64,000 nucleotides of DNA from Bradyrhizobium australiense. Its GTDB lineage: Bacteria; Pseudomonadota; Alphaproteobacteria; Rhizobiales; Xanthobacteraceae. A model generated the notes under the pieces. It did no database searches. It was not told the DNA's origin and was given only the letters and a program-made list of their open reading frames with translations. Location of the stretch: the NCBI RefSeq assembly GCF_013114825.1, contig NZ_JAAVLX010000002.1, forward strand, positions 675,624 to 739,623. Reading direction: 5' to 3'. Of the stretch, positions 51,964 to 61,783 are shown one piece after another; positions within the stretch are counted from its first letter, which is position 1, and each line of letters begins with the position of its first letter. A program made the position numbers and the translations under genes.

Positions 51964-51968
51964 CAGGC

Positions 51969-52000
51969 CGTAGGATGGGTGGAGCGAAGCGATACCCATT
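51969..52000. repeat. Dispersed intergenic repeat, single copy of arm
   Basis: CGTAGGATGGGTGGAGCGAAGCGATACCCAT. The same sequence, inverted, forms the right arm of the element at 61784-61872. Confidence 0.7.
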
Positions 52001-52044
52001 AATCGCAGTTACGATACCGATCAGTTTCGCAAGGGCTCATCTCA

Positions 52045-53043
52045 TCACCGCGCCTCGCCAGCAAACGCCTGCCGCAGTTCCGACAGCCGATCGAGCGACG
52101 CCTGCGGCAGCGGGCCCTTCTTCACCGCAGCGAGCGCATCCTCGAACTGCCCTGGCGTCGCCATGCCCACCAGGATCGTGCCCATCGCCGGATGCGACAG
52201 CGCAAACCGCGTCGCGGCCTCCGTCAGGCTGGCGGCAAACCCCTCCTCGACCAGCGGCATCAGACGGCGCGCGCGATCGACATCGGCATCGTAGCGCATC
52301 GCAGAGCCGATCGGCTCCGGCGCAGCACCCGCAATCGGATGACGCTCGGCCGAGCCCGACAGCGCACCACCGGCCAGCACGCGAATGCCGACGACGCCAA
52401 CGCCGGCCGCCTCCGTATGGTGGAACAGCCGTCCATAATCCTGCGCCGGATAGTTTTGCGGCAATTCGCCGGCCGCAGACGGATTGAGCATGTTGTAGAC
52501 GACCTGCGCGCTATCGAACACGCCGGCATCGATCACCTGATGCAGCGCCGCCGTCTCGCCGAGCGCCGTGATCCCGAGAAACCGGATCTTCCCCTGCTGC
52601 CGCAGCCGCTCGAACGCGGGCACCACCTCGTCGAGCACCTGCCGCACGCTTAGCGCCGGCCCACCGCCCTGCTCGGTAACCGGATTGTGCAAATGGAGGA
52701 TGTCGACCCGCTCAAGCCGCAGCCGCGCCAGGCTGCCTTCGAGCGATAGCCGCACGGCCTCATCGATGCGGCCACGCTCGCGTGGCGGCAACCGGACCTT
52801 GGTGCCGACGACCACATCGGCCGGTTTCAGCTTCTGCAAAACCCGGCCTAGGTTCCTTTCCGACTCGCCATCGCCATACTGCACCGCAGTGTCGAAGTAA
52901 TTGACGCCAGCGGCAATCGCCCGCGCGATAGTCCGCTCCTGGTCGGCCGCATCGCCGCGCACCATCAATCCGCCCACCGCGCCGCAGCCGAAGCCCAGCA
53001 CCGAGAGCTGCATCTCCGTTCGGCCAAAGGTCCGGAATTGCAT
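52045..53043 (-). CDS. Aldo/keto reductase
   Basis: A 332-residue NADPH oxidoreductase of the AKR superfamily, with catalytic residues visible in NYFDTAVQYGDGESERNLG (Asp, Tyr), VVGTKVRL (Lys) and RVDILHLHNP (His). The N-terminal MQFRTFGRTEMQLSVLGFGCG is standard. It faces the SMP-30 gene. Substrate not predictable. Confidence 0.9.
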   Translation of the reverse strand: MQFRTFGRTEMQLSVLGFGCGAVGGLMVRGDAADQERTIARAIAAGVNYFDTAVQYGDGESERNLGRVLQKLKPADVVVGTKVRLPPRERGRIDEAVRLSLEGSLARLRLERVDILHLHNPVTEQGGGPALSVRQVLDEVVPAFERLRQQGKIRFLGITALGETAALHQVIDAGVFDSAQVVYNMLNPSAAGELPQNYPAQDYGRLFHHTEAAGVGVVGIRVLAGGALSGSAERHPIAGAAPEPIGSAMRYDADVDRARRLMPLVEEGFAASLTEAATRFALSHPAMGTILVGMATPGQFEDALAAVKKGPLPQASLDRLSELRQAFAGEAR

Positions 53044-53388
53044 CGCTGTTCCCTCCGAGTGGGTGGAGATTATGCGGTGCTGAACCGCCGTTGCTCAACC
53101 GTTGATGTTTGTTGGCGCATGCCGGCTCAGCCGCACCCACAACAACGTGGTGGCGCATTTTTTGTTAGTCATCGATGGGAAAAAAGCGCAACGCCCTTTG
53201 GCCGCCTTATTTTGGGATAATTTGTGCCTTCAAGAAGCGTAACTTGGGACACCAAGAAAGTAAGAAGAAAATCGATCGCGGGAGGCACGCCAATGTGCAA
53301 GACGAAAAGTTTCGTTTGGGCATTCCTCGCTTGTGTCCCTCGACTAACTGCGCATTTACGGCATTTCGCTTTGGCCGAGACATAGCCG
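53044..53388. other. Gene-free intergenic region
   Basis: An AT-richer stretch between the divergent aldo/keto reductase and the PCu(A)C-like gene. Open frames here have no ribosome site or family features. It probably contains the promoter of the following cluster. Confidence 0.5.
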
Positions 53389-53877
53389 ATGACCGCGATA
53401 GCGACATCAGGTGCTGATGGCGCAGATCTTTGTCGCGGCCGGATTGCGTTTCTTGTGTTTGGACTGGTTGCTGTTGGACTTTGGCTGACGCCTGGGTTCG
53501 CCGCGGCAGGTGACGCGCTGCAAGTGACGAACGCCCGGGTGCCCGCGTCCGATCAGATCGGGATCGATCTCCCGCTTGTGATGACGATCAGGAACGATGC
53601 GGCCGAAGCCGACGTCCTGTTGCGCGTCCGCTGTCCGTTCGCGAACTTCGCCGTAAAGCACGCGGTCGATCGCGGCGAAGGCGCGCCGGCCATGCGCGAG
53701 ATCAAGTCCATTCCAATCCCGCAGAGCAAGACGACCGAACTCAGGCACGACGGATATCACGTGATGCTGCTGCAGACGCGGCAGAAGCTTGCCGACGGCG
53801 AGACGTTTACATGCGCCGTCGTTTTCCAGAATGGCGGGACCAAAGAAACGGAGGTGCAGGTTTCACGAACGCCCTGA
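53389..53877 (+). CDS. PCu(A)C-type periplasmic copper chaperone
   Basis: A 162-residue exported protein: hydrophobic signal segment (about 18-40, ending AAA), then the PCu(A)C fold. The copper-binding pattern H-x10-M-x21-H-x-M is exact: His91, Met102, His124 and Met126. Such chaperones hold Cu(I) in the periplasm, mainly for cytochrome oxidase CuA assembly. It precedes the PQQ dehydrogenase gene by 108 bp, which may hint at a link with that electron chain. The start codon is uncertain since no ribosome site is visible. Confidence 0.82.
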   Translation: MTAIATSGADGADLCRGRIAFLVFGLVAVGLWLTPGFAAAGDALQVTNARVPASDQIGIDLPLVMTIRNDAAEADVLLRVRCPFANFAVKHAVDRGEGAPAMREIKSIPIPQSKTTELRHDGYHVMLLQTRQKLADGETFTCAVVFQNGGTKETEVQVSRTP

Positions 53878-53985
53878 TCGCGACAGCGGACCGGAGAGTT
53901 CGCTGAACAAAAGGCTTCTCAGCTGAACGCCCGGATGTGCCGGACGCTCAATCCAGCATGAACTGCCAAAGGGAGATTACTGCTC

Positions 53986-55773
53986 ATGAAGAGGTTCTCA
54001 GGTCACTCAAGCACCTTCACGGGGGCGCGTCTACTTGCAGTTGCAATTACTGCCGGAGGCACGATGGCTGCATTGCCAGTCTCCGCTGCAGACCAGGTTA
54101 CTCAGGAACGGCTGCTCAATGTCGACAAGGAGCCGGGCAACTGGCTCCATCATCATCAGAATTACTCGGCTCACCGGTTCTCCAGTCTGAAGGAGATCAA
54201 CCGCGATAACGTGAAGAACCTGAAGGTCGCCTGGACCATGCATCTCGGCGGCATCGAGGGCGGCGGCATCTGGAGCCATGGCGGGCTGGAAGGCACTCCG
54301 ATTGCCGAGAACGGCTTTCTCTACGTCACCGATGGATGGGGTTCAGTCTACAAGATCGATGCGCATGGTGGCCGCGGCGTGCTGCTCTGGAAGATGGATC
54401 CCAAGACGGACCGTGACTGGGCTGGTGCTGTGGCATGCTGCGGCGTCGACAACCGCGGCGTCGCATTGTGGGGTGATCTCGTCATTTCCCATACGCTTGA
54501 TGGCCGGCTGATCGCGACCAACAAGGAAACCGGCCAGGTCGCCTGGCAGCGCACTGTTGCCGATCCCGACAAGGGCGAGGTGATCACCGGCGCGCCGTTG
54601 ATCGTCAAGAACATGGCGATCACCGGCGTGGCCGGCGCCGAGTACGGTATCCGTGGCTGGATCGCCGCCACCGACCTCACGACCCAGAAGGAGGTCTGGC
54701 GTACCCACACCATCCCGGGCAAGGGCGAGCCCGGCAGCGAAACCTGGAAAGACAGTAGCAATGCGGCTGCCGCCGGCGGCGGTTCGACCTGGGTAACAGG
54801 CACCTACGATCCCGCAAGCGACACCATAATCTGGGGTATCGGCAATCCGGGACCGGACTGGGATAACGCCTATCGGCCGGGCGACAACCTTTACACGGAC
54901 AGCTCGCTGGCCCTTGACGCCAACACCGGCAAGATCAAGTGGCACTATCAGCACACGCCAAACGACCCCTACGATTATGACAGCGTGGCAGAAAACGTGC
55001 TGGTCGATATCCCCGGGCCGAGTGGTCCGAGGAAGCTCGCACTCGAGGCGGACCGCAACGGCTTCGCCTATGCGATCGATCGCACCAACGGCAAGTTCGT
55101 TTGGGGCCTGCCATTCGTAAAGAAAGTCACGTGGACCAAAGGGCTCGACGCGGAGACCGGCAAGCCGATCGAGTATGACCCGAACAAGGCCGTGCAGACT
55201 TACATCGCGTCCGTGACGCCAAGCCGCACCAACCTGGAAACCGACATCTGCCCCGGCAACATGGGCGGCAAGAACTGGCCGCCGACGGCCTACAATCCGG
55301 ATCTGAAGCTCTGGTACATCCCTGTGATCGAGAGCTGCAATCGCATCAAGGTTGACGTGATGACCCCCGACAAACTGAAACCGCGGGAGTTCTGGACCGG
55401 CGGCGGCCCGAGCCAGCCGTTCAAGATCACCGGCAGCGTGACTGCGATCGATGTGACCACCGGCAAGATCGCCGGTAAAATGGAAACGCCGTTCCCCAAT
55501 TTGGGCGGCATCCTTGCGACTCCCGACCTCGTCTTCTCCGGTCAGCCGTCCGGCGAAGTGATGGCGCTCGACGCCAAATCATTGCAGAAGCTCTGGGAGT
55601 TCAACACGGGCGGCGGCGTCAACGCACCGCCGATGACCTTTACGGTCGATGGCAAACAATACGTTGCCATTCTGGTCGGCCTGGGCGGCGCCTGGGACAA
55701 GTGGTTTATCGATTCGACGCCCGAACTCAAGAAGATACAGCCGGGATCGATGCTCTACGTATTCGCACTCTGA
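53986..55773 (+). CDS. PQQ-dependent alcohol dehydrogenase (methanol/ethanol dehydrogenase family)
   Basis: A 595-residue periplasmic eight-bladed quinoprotein: signal peptide (about 1-35, ending VSA), the vicinal disulfide Cys151-Cys152 (ACCGVDNRG) and tryptophan docking motifs. The catalytic base is Asp311 in ALDANTG; the residue two after it is Asn313, where lanthanide-type (XoxF-like) enzymes have Asp. This favours a calcium-type or unusual enzyme. GGGAGA precedes the ATG. A cytochrome c gene follows, its expected electron acceptor. Confidence 0.92.
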   Translation: MKRFSGHSSTFTGARLLAVAITAGGTMAALPVSAADQVTQERLLNVDKEPGNWLHHHQNYSAHRFSSLKEINRDNVKNLKVAWTMHLGGIEGGGIWSHGGLEGTPIAENGFLYVTDGWGSVYKIDAHGGRGVLLWKMDPKTDRDWAGAVACCGVDNRGVALWGDLVISHTLDGRLIATNKETGQVAWQRTVADPDKGEVITGAPLIVKNMAITGVAGAEYGIRGWIAATDLTTQKEVWRTHTIPGKGEPGSETWKDSSNAAAAGGGSTWVTGTYDPASDTIIWGIGNPGPDWDNAYRPGDNLYTDSSLALDANTGKIKWHYQHTPNDPYDYDSVAENVLVDIPGPSGPRKLALEADRNGFAYAIDRTNGKFVWGLPFVKKVTWTKGLDAETGKPIEYDPNKAVQTYIASVTPSRTNLETDICPGNMGGKNWPPTAYNPDLKLWYIPVIESCNRIKVDVMTPDKLKPREFWTGGGPSQPFKITGSVTAIDVTTGKIAGKMETPFPNLGGILATPDLVFSGQPSGEVMALDAKSLQKLWEFNTGGGVNAPPMTFTVDGKQYVAILVGLGGAWDKWFIDSTPELKKIQPGSMLYVFAL

Positions 55774-55832
55774 CATCCAAAAACGAGGGTCCGCTACCCG
55801 CGGGCCCTCCCGCTTCTGCGACAAGAGACGCA

Positions 55833-56405
55833 ATGATGATCTTCAACAGATTCCCGGCGGCGGCAGGCATGCTGCTCGTGAGCGTCGTCGTCCTGAATTT
55901 CTCGATGCCAGCCGCTGCTTACGGTCAGTCGGCGCAAGCGCCAGCTTCGGATCCGACCAATGCCGGCAAGGCAGTGTTCAGTAAGGCCAATTGCATGGGC
56001 TGCCACAAATGGCACGGCAATGGCGGCGGCGGTTATGGCGGTGATGCGCTGTCGCTGCGCAAGACCGAGCTGACCCGCGATCAGATCATCGAAATCGTCG
56101 GCTGCGGTCGGCCGGGCACCGGGATGCCGTTCTTTATGCGCGGCGCCTACGATGAGGTGAAATGCCACGGCATGAACCGCCAGGATGCGGGGGCACAGAT
56201 GCCGCCCGAGGGCGGAACGTTTCTGCGGCCGAAGGATATTGAAGCCGTCGCCGACTACGTGATCGCCCACATCAAGGGAGCTGGCGAACCCACTTACGCA
56301 GAATGCGTCACCTTCTTCTCAAGCACCTCGCGGGTATGCGACGTCTACAAGACGCAGGCGCAGAAGCCAGATGATGCGACCGCCAGCACCAGGAAGGGCC
56401 AGTGA
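55833..56405 (+). CDS. Periplasmic c-type cytochrome partner of the PQQ dehydrogenase
   Basis: A 190-residue protein: signal peptide (about 1-30), then one heme c site CMGCH (Cys54, Cys57, His58) and a likely Met axial ligand in QMPPEGGTF. A second cysteine pair (VGCGRPG, EVKCHGM) may form a disulfide. It would accept electrons from the PQQ enzyme and pass them to an oxidase. AAGAGA lies upstream of the 55833 ATG; an adjacent in-frame ATG is at 55836. Its stop overlaps the next gene. Confidence 0.9.
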   Translation: MMIFNRFPAAAGMLLVSVVVLNFSMPAAAYGQSAQAPASDPTNAGKAVFSKANCMGCHKWHGNGGGGYGGDALSLRKTELTRDQIIEIVGCGRPGTGMPFFMRGAYDEVKCHGMNRQDAGAQMPPEGGTFLRPKDIEAVADYVIAHIKGAGEPTYAECVTFFSSTSRVCDVYKTQAQKPDDATASTRKGQ

Positions 56406-57052
56406 TGCGCAGACTGAAGCTGCCGGGAGTTCTTGCTGCGAGCCTGCTTGCCTGGCAGGCCGTCGCGCTTGCGAGCTCTCCGGCACGAACGGAAGAATTC
56501 AGCGGCAACGATCTGCGTGACATTCGCCTCGGAATGGCTGCGGCCGAGTTGGCGGAGGCCGGGTACGTCGACTTCTACTGCGCGGCGGATGCGAAGCGCA
56601 CATTGGCGGGCTGGAAAAACTGGCGTGACTGCCCTGCCGACGCGAATGGGACGCGGGCGATCCGATTTGGTTACGACCCGTCGACCAGCCGGGACGGAAC
56701 GATGGTGGCGGGTCATCCGGCGATCCTGACCTTGCTGATCGACGATACCGCGCACGTTGCCGGTTTGCAGATCGAGACCGATCCGAAGGCGCGTCTCTAT
56801 ATCCGGAAGAAGGCGTTTCTCCTGGGGCTACAGGCCAAATCGCGCTACGGCTCGGACGGCTGGGCATGCACCGAGGGCCAGCCGAGTGCAGGAGAGCAGC
56901 CAGTGGGAGGCATCTTCCTCAAGGAGCGCTGCACCAAGACGGCCAGTGGCCGTTCGCTCGTTGTCGAACGCAACCTGTTCCGCCGGTCTGATCAGGACAG
57001 CAAGAGTTTTGTCGACGAATCTCGAATCAGCATCCTGCGAGCCAAGAATTAG
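56405..57052 (+). CDS. Secreted hypothetical protein of the PQQ dehydrogenase cluster
   Basis: A 215-residue exported protein with a signal peptide (about 1-28) and four to five cysteines in the mature part (FYCAAD, WRDCPAD, WACTEG, KERCTK), probably disulfide-bonded. The ATG overlaps the cytochrome stop (TGATG); a GTG lies one codon before. Gly-Met-Ala-Ala-rich DIRLGMAAAELAEAGY resembles small periplasmic lipoprotein-like domains (inference). No family is named. Likely linked to the PQQ-cytochrome electron route. Confidence 0.75.
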   Translation: MRRLKLPGVLAASLLAWQAVALASSPARTEEFSGNDLRDIRLGMAAAELAEAGYVDFYCAADAKRTLAGWKNWRDCPADANGTRAIRFGYDPSTSRDGTMVAGHPAILTLLIDDTAHVAGLQIETDPKARLYIRKKAFLLGLQAKSRYGSDGWACTEGQPSAGEQPVGGIFLKERCTKTASGRSLVVERNLFRRSDQDSKSFVDESRISILRAKN

Positions 57053-57202
57053 TCGTGCGGCGAACTTGGGCAACATGCCTGCCGCAGTGCCGATAGCCGG
57101 TCGCATGGCCTGCATCGACGGCGTGGTTATTCCCGGCTCAACGCAACGCTACAACGGCAGCCGCCGCGGACGAGAATTGAACGCAGTATCGCCGCAATGG
57201 CG

Positions 57203-58054
57203 CTAACCTTTCTTCGGTGACCAGCCGTAGGCCTTGACGCAGGCACCACCCATCAGCATGGCCCGCTCGCTATCGCTCAGGCGGCTGTTCCTGAGGAAAG
57301 GCTCCACGGCCTGCTCGTAGTTCACGACGGCGAACGCCCGCGTCCAGTCCGTGCCCCAAAGGCAGCGATCGAAACCCCAGGCATCGAACACGCGCGCAAG
57401 CGGGTCCCAGATATCCGGATAAGGATACGGCTCGCGCGACAGCGTGCACGCGCCGCTGACCTTGATCACGGCGTTTTGGCGCCTGGCGAGTTCCAACACC
57501 TTCGGAAGGTCGGCCCAAGGCTCGAAAGGCTCTGATGCCGCCGGCGGCACGCGTGGCTGCAGGATGCCGAGATGATCGATGATGAACCGCGTGTCGGGAT
57601 GGCGATCGATCAGCGCCCTGCCCGCATCCAGATTGTCCCAGCAGTGGAGGTTGACCGGAAAATCATAGCGAACGGCCGCGCGCGCAATCCGGTCGAGACC
57701 GGGATCATCAGGCGCACGCCGCGCCTCCTTCGTCAACATGATGCGGATTCCGACCGCGCCCGGCGTCTTCTTCCAGTCCGCGACGACATCGGCCACATCG
57801 GGATCATCGGGGTCAACCGGCTTGACGATGGCAAACCGGCCGGGATGCGCCCGCTGCACTTCCACGGCATAGCTGGCGTCATAGCGGTATAACGAAAAGG
57901 CGGAGATGAAGATCGCTCCATCAACGCCGACCTTGTCCATCGCGGCCACCATCTCGTCACCCGTGACGTGATCGGGCCAGTTCGGCACACTGTGCCAGGG
58001 CCGCTTCGGACTGTTCGCCTCGTAGGCATGGACCTGGGAATCGATAATCGGCAT
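57203..58054 (-). CDS. Amidohydrolase family protein (PDC-hydrolase-like TIM barrel)
   Basis: A 283-residue metal hydrolase of the amidohydrolase-2 family. It starts with IDSQVHAYE, where the usual HxH is Gln-Val-His. Other motifs are FIIDHLGILQP (His), VKVSGA-type spacing in NAVIKVSGACTL, and LWGTDWTR (catalytic Asp). Members hydrolyse lactones such as 2-pyrone-4,6-dicarboxylate or decarboxylate small acids. GGAGGCTCC precedes the ATG. Convergent with the preceding hypothetical gene; substrate unknown. Confidence 0.87.
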   Translation of the reverse strand: MPIIDSQVHAYEANSPKRPWHSVPNWPDHVTGDEMVAAMDKVGVDGAIFISAFSLYRYDASYAVEVQRAHPGRFAIVKPVDPDDPDVADVVADWKKTPGAVGIRIMLTKEARRAPDDPGLDRIARAAVRYDFPVNLHCWDNLDAGRALIDRHPDTRFIIDHLGILQPRVPPAASEPFEPWADLPKVLELARRQNAVIKVSGACTLSREPYPYPDIWDPLARVFDAWGFDRCLWGTDWTRAFAVVNYEQAVEPFLRNSRLSDSERAMLMGGACVKAYGWSPKKG

Positions 58055-58203
58055 CGGAGCCTCCGCTCTTCACCAGGCGATTTTGAACAATGCGGCCGGC
58101 CCGTGTCCAGACGGCAAGGACGCCGCGCTGCAATGCGTCTGGCGGCGCGCTGGATCAGCGCCTCATCCGCCGCATCTCAGGAGGGCGATGACGGAAGACG
58201 CGA

Positions 58204-61200
58204 TCAACGAAGCTCAGCGAGCAAGGCCTTGGCCTTTCGCAAATCGCTTGTGTTGAATCCTTCGGTGAACCATTCGTAGACGGGCGCAAGAAGGTCACGT
58301 GCCATTTTCCGTTTGCCCTGACAGCTCAAGAGCCGCGCCGAGCTGGTGGCCGCGCGCAATTCCCACGACTTTGCATGCTGCGCTCGCGCAATCGTCAGGG
58401 AATACTCGAAATACGCTTGCGCCTTCGCCTCGTCCCGCTGCGGCGACTTAAGCGCTATTTCGCCGGCAACGCGATGAACCTCAGCCTCGCACCATCTTTC
58501 CTTGGTTGCCTGCATTGCTGTCATTGCGTTGCCGATGCAGCGCCAGGCGTCATCGAATTGGCCCGAATCCGCGTGCGCAATTGCCAACATGAACTCGTGC
58601 TCCGGTGTAAATATCGTCGATCCGGCCGACCGCCATAAATCAATCCCCGCCGTGACGGTCTCGACGGCTTTCGCGGCTCCCGTGAGGGTTAGGATATACC
58701 CCCGCCGCAACACGCCTTCCGCTTTTCGGAACGGGGCACCTTTCTCCTCCGCTAACGCGACAAGCTCTTTGAGATGCTCATTTGCCGCGTGGTAATTCCC
58801 GCAGTAGGTATTCACAAGGATTGGGAAATTCAGCGTAAACATCAAGGTGGCAGCATGATCAATCTGGCGCGCTTCCATTAGTGCGCAGTCTGCGTCGTTC
58901 AGCGCAGCTTGGGGATAACCGAGCAGCCACGAGGCCATTGAACGAAAGGCCAGGCACGTTACCCGGAGGTCCTGGCCAAATCGCGTCATCAATCGCCGGT
59001 GCTCGGCGGGGCGATAGAGGGCGAGGGCTTCATTGTAGTGCGCTTTGGCCTCAACGAGGTCTCCCCTCAACGCAAGCGTACTCGCCATTGTACGGTGCCC
59101 AATCATGAGCGGGGCCGCCGCTCGCTCCTTCTCGCCAAGCTCCAGAAACCGCGCTGCGAGCTCGCGCGCAACGTCGCCATTGAAGTTGATGAAATTGACA
59201 ATCCACTGGCCAAACAGGGCGGAAAGGAGCAGCGAAGGGTCATCGGGAGGCTCTCCGAGCCGTTCCGCTTGTTCGATAAACGCCCTCGCCTGCGCCACGG
59301 CAGCTTTGGTTTCGGGAGCGCCATATCCTTTGACATGCATGAGCGTGTTCAAGAGCGCGACTTGCAGGATGATCTGTTCGCGCCGCAGGTCGGGCGCGCT
59401 GGGCAAGGTTGCTATTTGCGCCAGCGCCTGGCCAAGCTGCTCTGCCGCTTCGACCAGCGCCGAGCGCTCCTGTGACCGCAGTCCCGCCTTGCCCCACAGG
59501 CGCGCTGACTTCTCGATCAGGTCGGCCTTTGTGTAGTGACGTGCGAGCAACTCGGGTTGGCTCTCGGCTATTTCCGGAAACTGGCTTCCAAGGATTTCGG
59601 CGATACGCGCGTGCAGCGCGCGCCTCGGCTCTCGCAGCAGCGTGCTGTAGGCTGCGTCCTGCACCAGCGCATGCTTGAACAGATAGCTCGCATGTGGCGG
59701 GACGCCGTCTCGAAACAACAAACCCGCCGCAATGAGCCGGTTGAGGTCGGCATCCAATTCCGCTTCCGGCTTTCGCGCGACCGCAGCCAGCAACATGTGA
59801 GGAAATTCCCGGCCGATCGCCGCGCCGACTTGCGCGACGTCCTTCGCTGGGCCGAGCCGGTCGAGCCGCGACATTAGCGAAGCCTGCAGGCTCGCCGGCA
59901 CCGCCACGACAGGTGTCGGTGCCCCTGCGCAGACCCGCTGCACATCGCTCTCGCCCTCTGCATCCAACACCGCTTTGGTCATCTCCTCGGCGAACAGTGG
60001 AATGCCGTCGGTGCGCTCGATGATGTCCTGGCGGATGTCCACCGGCAACGATCGGTTCCCGGCGACTCCCTCGATCAGGGAATGGATGTCGCACGGCGCC
60101 AGCCGATTGAGGGTCAGCTCACTCACGTGCGGCCGGCCGATCCAGGGCGGGCTGAATTCCGGCCTGAAAGTAACAAGTATCAAGAGCCGGTGGCTCTCGG
60201 CCAGGTCCACCGCCCGGGCGAAGAATTCGAGGCTGGTTGGATCGGTCCAATGTGCATCTTCGAAAATCATCAGCACGGGATGGATGCGCGCCAGCGCCTC
60301 GATGTGCGAACAAAGCGCTTTCAGCGTTTTCTGACGGCGGAGCTGCGGCTCAACTTCAACCGGAGGGTAGCGTCCATCGCTGGGCAGCGACAGCATTTCG
60401 GCAAACAGCGCCGCATCCTCTGAAGGCGTCGAGCTTTGCGCCAGCAGCGCGTCAAGTTTGTCAGCTTTCGTTTGCTGGCTGTCATCGTGAGTGGAGCCGG
60501 CGGCGCGCCACATCTCGCCGATCACCGGATAGAGCGTGCTGTCGGTATGCTGCGGCGAACAGAAGTACTGCAGGCGGATGTGCGGCTCGCGGGCAAGCTG
60601 CTCCAGGAGCGCGACGGTGAGCCGTGATTTGCCGATGCCCGCTTCACCAGAAAGCAGCACCACCTGACCTTCGCCACGCCTGGCCCGCTTCCATCGGCTC
60701 AGAATTAGCTCCATTTCTTCATCACGACCGATCAGCGGCAGCACTTCGCAGCTTTGGAGAGCGTGCGATCGGCTGGTCACCGTTGTCTTGCCGGCGACTT
60801 GCCAGGCCGCGACTGGTTTTGCGAAGCCCTTGATCTCGACTTTACCGAGGTCGAGATACTCGAATTGCGGTCCCGCGATCGTCTTTGTGCGACCCGAGAT
60901 GACAACGCTGCCGGGTCGTGCGAGCGATTGCAGCCGGGCGGCGAGGTTCGGGGTGTCGCCGAGGATGCCATGCTCTTCGGAAATCGCGCTGTCGGACATA
61001 TCGCCGACAATCGCTATGCCCGTTGCAATACCGATGCGCGCGCTCAATTTCTCTTTCGCGGGTAAGGCGGCGATCGCCTGCACCAGTGCGAGGCTGGCTT
61101 GAACGGCGCGCTCCGCGTCGTCTTCATGCGCCTGAGGATAGCCAAAATATACGACCGCACCGTCCCCGTGATGTCGCGCGACAAAGCCGTCGAAACGGGC

Positions 61201-61518
61201 AACCGTTTCAGTAATGCAGCGCCGGTAGCCGGCGATGATTGCGGTGAAGTCTTCCGGATCGAGCCTCGCGGAGAGCGCAGTCGATCCGACCAGGTCACAA
61301 AACATTACCGTAAGCTGCCGGCGCTCGATCGGGCGCGAGTCCCGTGCCATCGGCACGGGAGAATCCACACGCAATTTGGTCCCGCAGTCGACGCAAAACT
61401 TGTTCGGGGCTGGGTTTGCCGCACGGCAGGCCGGGCAGCGTCGCATCATCGCCGCTCCGCACTGCCAACAAAATTTGCTTTGCTCCGGCACTTCGGCTGC
61501 GCAAGTCGTGCAGTGCAT
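58204..61518 (-). CDS. Adenylate/guanylate cyclase domain protein with zinc ribbons, AAA ATPase and TPR-like tail
   Basis: A 1104-residue multidomain signalling protein. Two zinc ribbons open it (Cys3/6/17/20 and Cys28/31/42/45). A class III cyclase domain follows (about 65-245; metal-binding Asp75 in FCDLVGST and ARHHGDGAV). Next is a STAND-type ATPase with Walker A SGEAGIGKS near residue 295, then a long helical repeat tail. Similar proteins are common in Bradyrhizobium; signals are unknown. The start at 61518 follows GAGGTCC. It might make cyclic nucleotides under control of a bound partner (inference). Confidence 0.88.
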   Translation of the reverse strand: MHCTTCAAEVPEQSKFCWQCGAAMMRRCPACRAANPAPNKFCVDCGTKLRVDSPVPMARDSRPIERRQLTVMFCDLVGSTALSARLDPEDFTAIIAGYRRCITETVARFDGFVARHHGDGAVVYFGYPQAHEDDAERAVQASLALVQAIAALPAKEKLSARIGIATGIAIVGDMSDSAISEEHGILGDTPNLAARLQSLARPGSVVISGRTKTIAGPQFEYLDLGKVEIKGFAKPVAAWQVAGKTTVTSRSHALQSCEVLPLIGRDEEMELILSRWKRARRGEGQVVLLSGEAGIGKSRLTVALLEQLAREPHIRLQYFCSPQHTDSTLYPVIGEMWRAAGSTHDDSQQTKADKLDALLAQSSTPSEDAALFAEMLSLPSDGRYPPVEVEPQLRRQKTLKALCSHIEALARIHPVLMIFEDAHWTDPTSLEFFARAVDLAESHRLLILVTFRPEFSPPWIGRPHVSELTLNRLAPCDIHSLIEGVAGNRSLPVDIRQDIIERTDGIPLFAEEMTKAVLDAEGESDVQRVCAGAPTPVVAVPASLQASLMSRLDRLGPAKDVAQVGAAIGREFPHMLLAAVARKPEAELDADLNRLIAAGLLFRDGVPPHASYLFKHALVQDAAYSTLLREPRRALHARIAEILGSQFPEIAESQPELLARHYTKADLIEKSARLWGKAGLRSQERSALVEAAEQLGQALAQIATLPSAPDLRREQIILQVALLNTLMHVKGYGAPETKAAVAQARAFIEQAERLGEPPDDPSLLLSALFGQWIVNFINFNGDVARELAARFLELGEKERAAAPLMIGHRTMASTLALRGDLVEAKAHYNEALALYRPAEHRRLMTRFGQDLRVTCLAFRSMASWLLGYPQAALNDADCALMEARQIDHAATLMFTLNFPILVNTYCGNYHAANEHLKELVALAEEKGAPFRKAEGVLRRGYILTLTGAAKAVETVTAGIDLWRSAGSTIFTPEHEFMLAIAHADSGQFDDAWRCIGNAMTAMQATKERWCEAEVHRVAGEIALKSPQRDEAKAQAYFEYSLTIARAQHAKSWELRAATSSARLLSCQGKRKMARDLLAPVYEWFTEGFNTSDLRKAKALLAELR

Positions 61519-61783
61519 CCGGACCTCAAGAGATATCAACAGCGGCGGTACAATGCGCCCGAAGTCGAGGGAACAATATGATCTCGGTCACAACTGCAGG
61601 TGTTCCGTCTCAAGGTTCCTTTCTTTTGGCTCTAAAGCGAAAGCCGACGTTTGCGGTTGACCGTGTCAGGTCTACCTCTGAAACGCGGGTGCTAGTCCAC
61701 GGCCTGTCTGTACCCTCTTCTTCGGTGGGCGAATGATTTTGCAAAGCGCGAGCATCTCGCCGCGAGTTTGCGGACGCGCGTTT

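Noticed and set aside
53175..53417. 80-codon frame upstream of the PCu(A)C gene
   Set aside because: No ribosome site, basic random composition, overlaps the start of a better gene.
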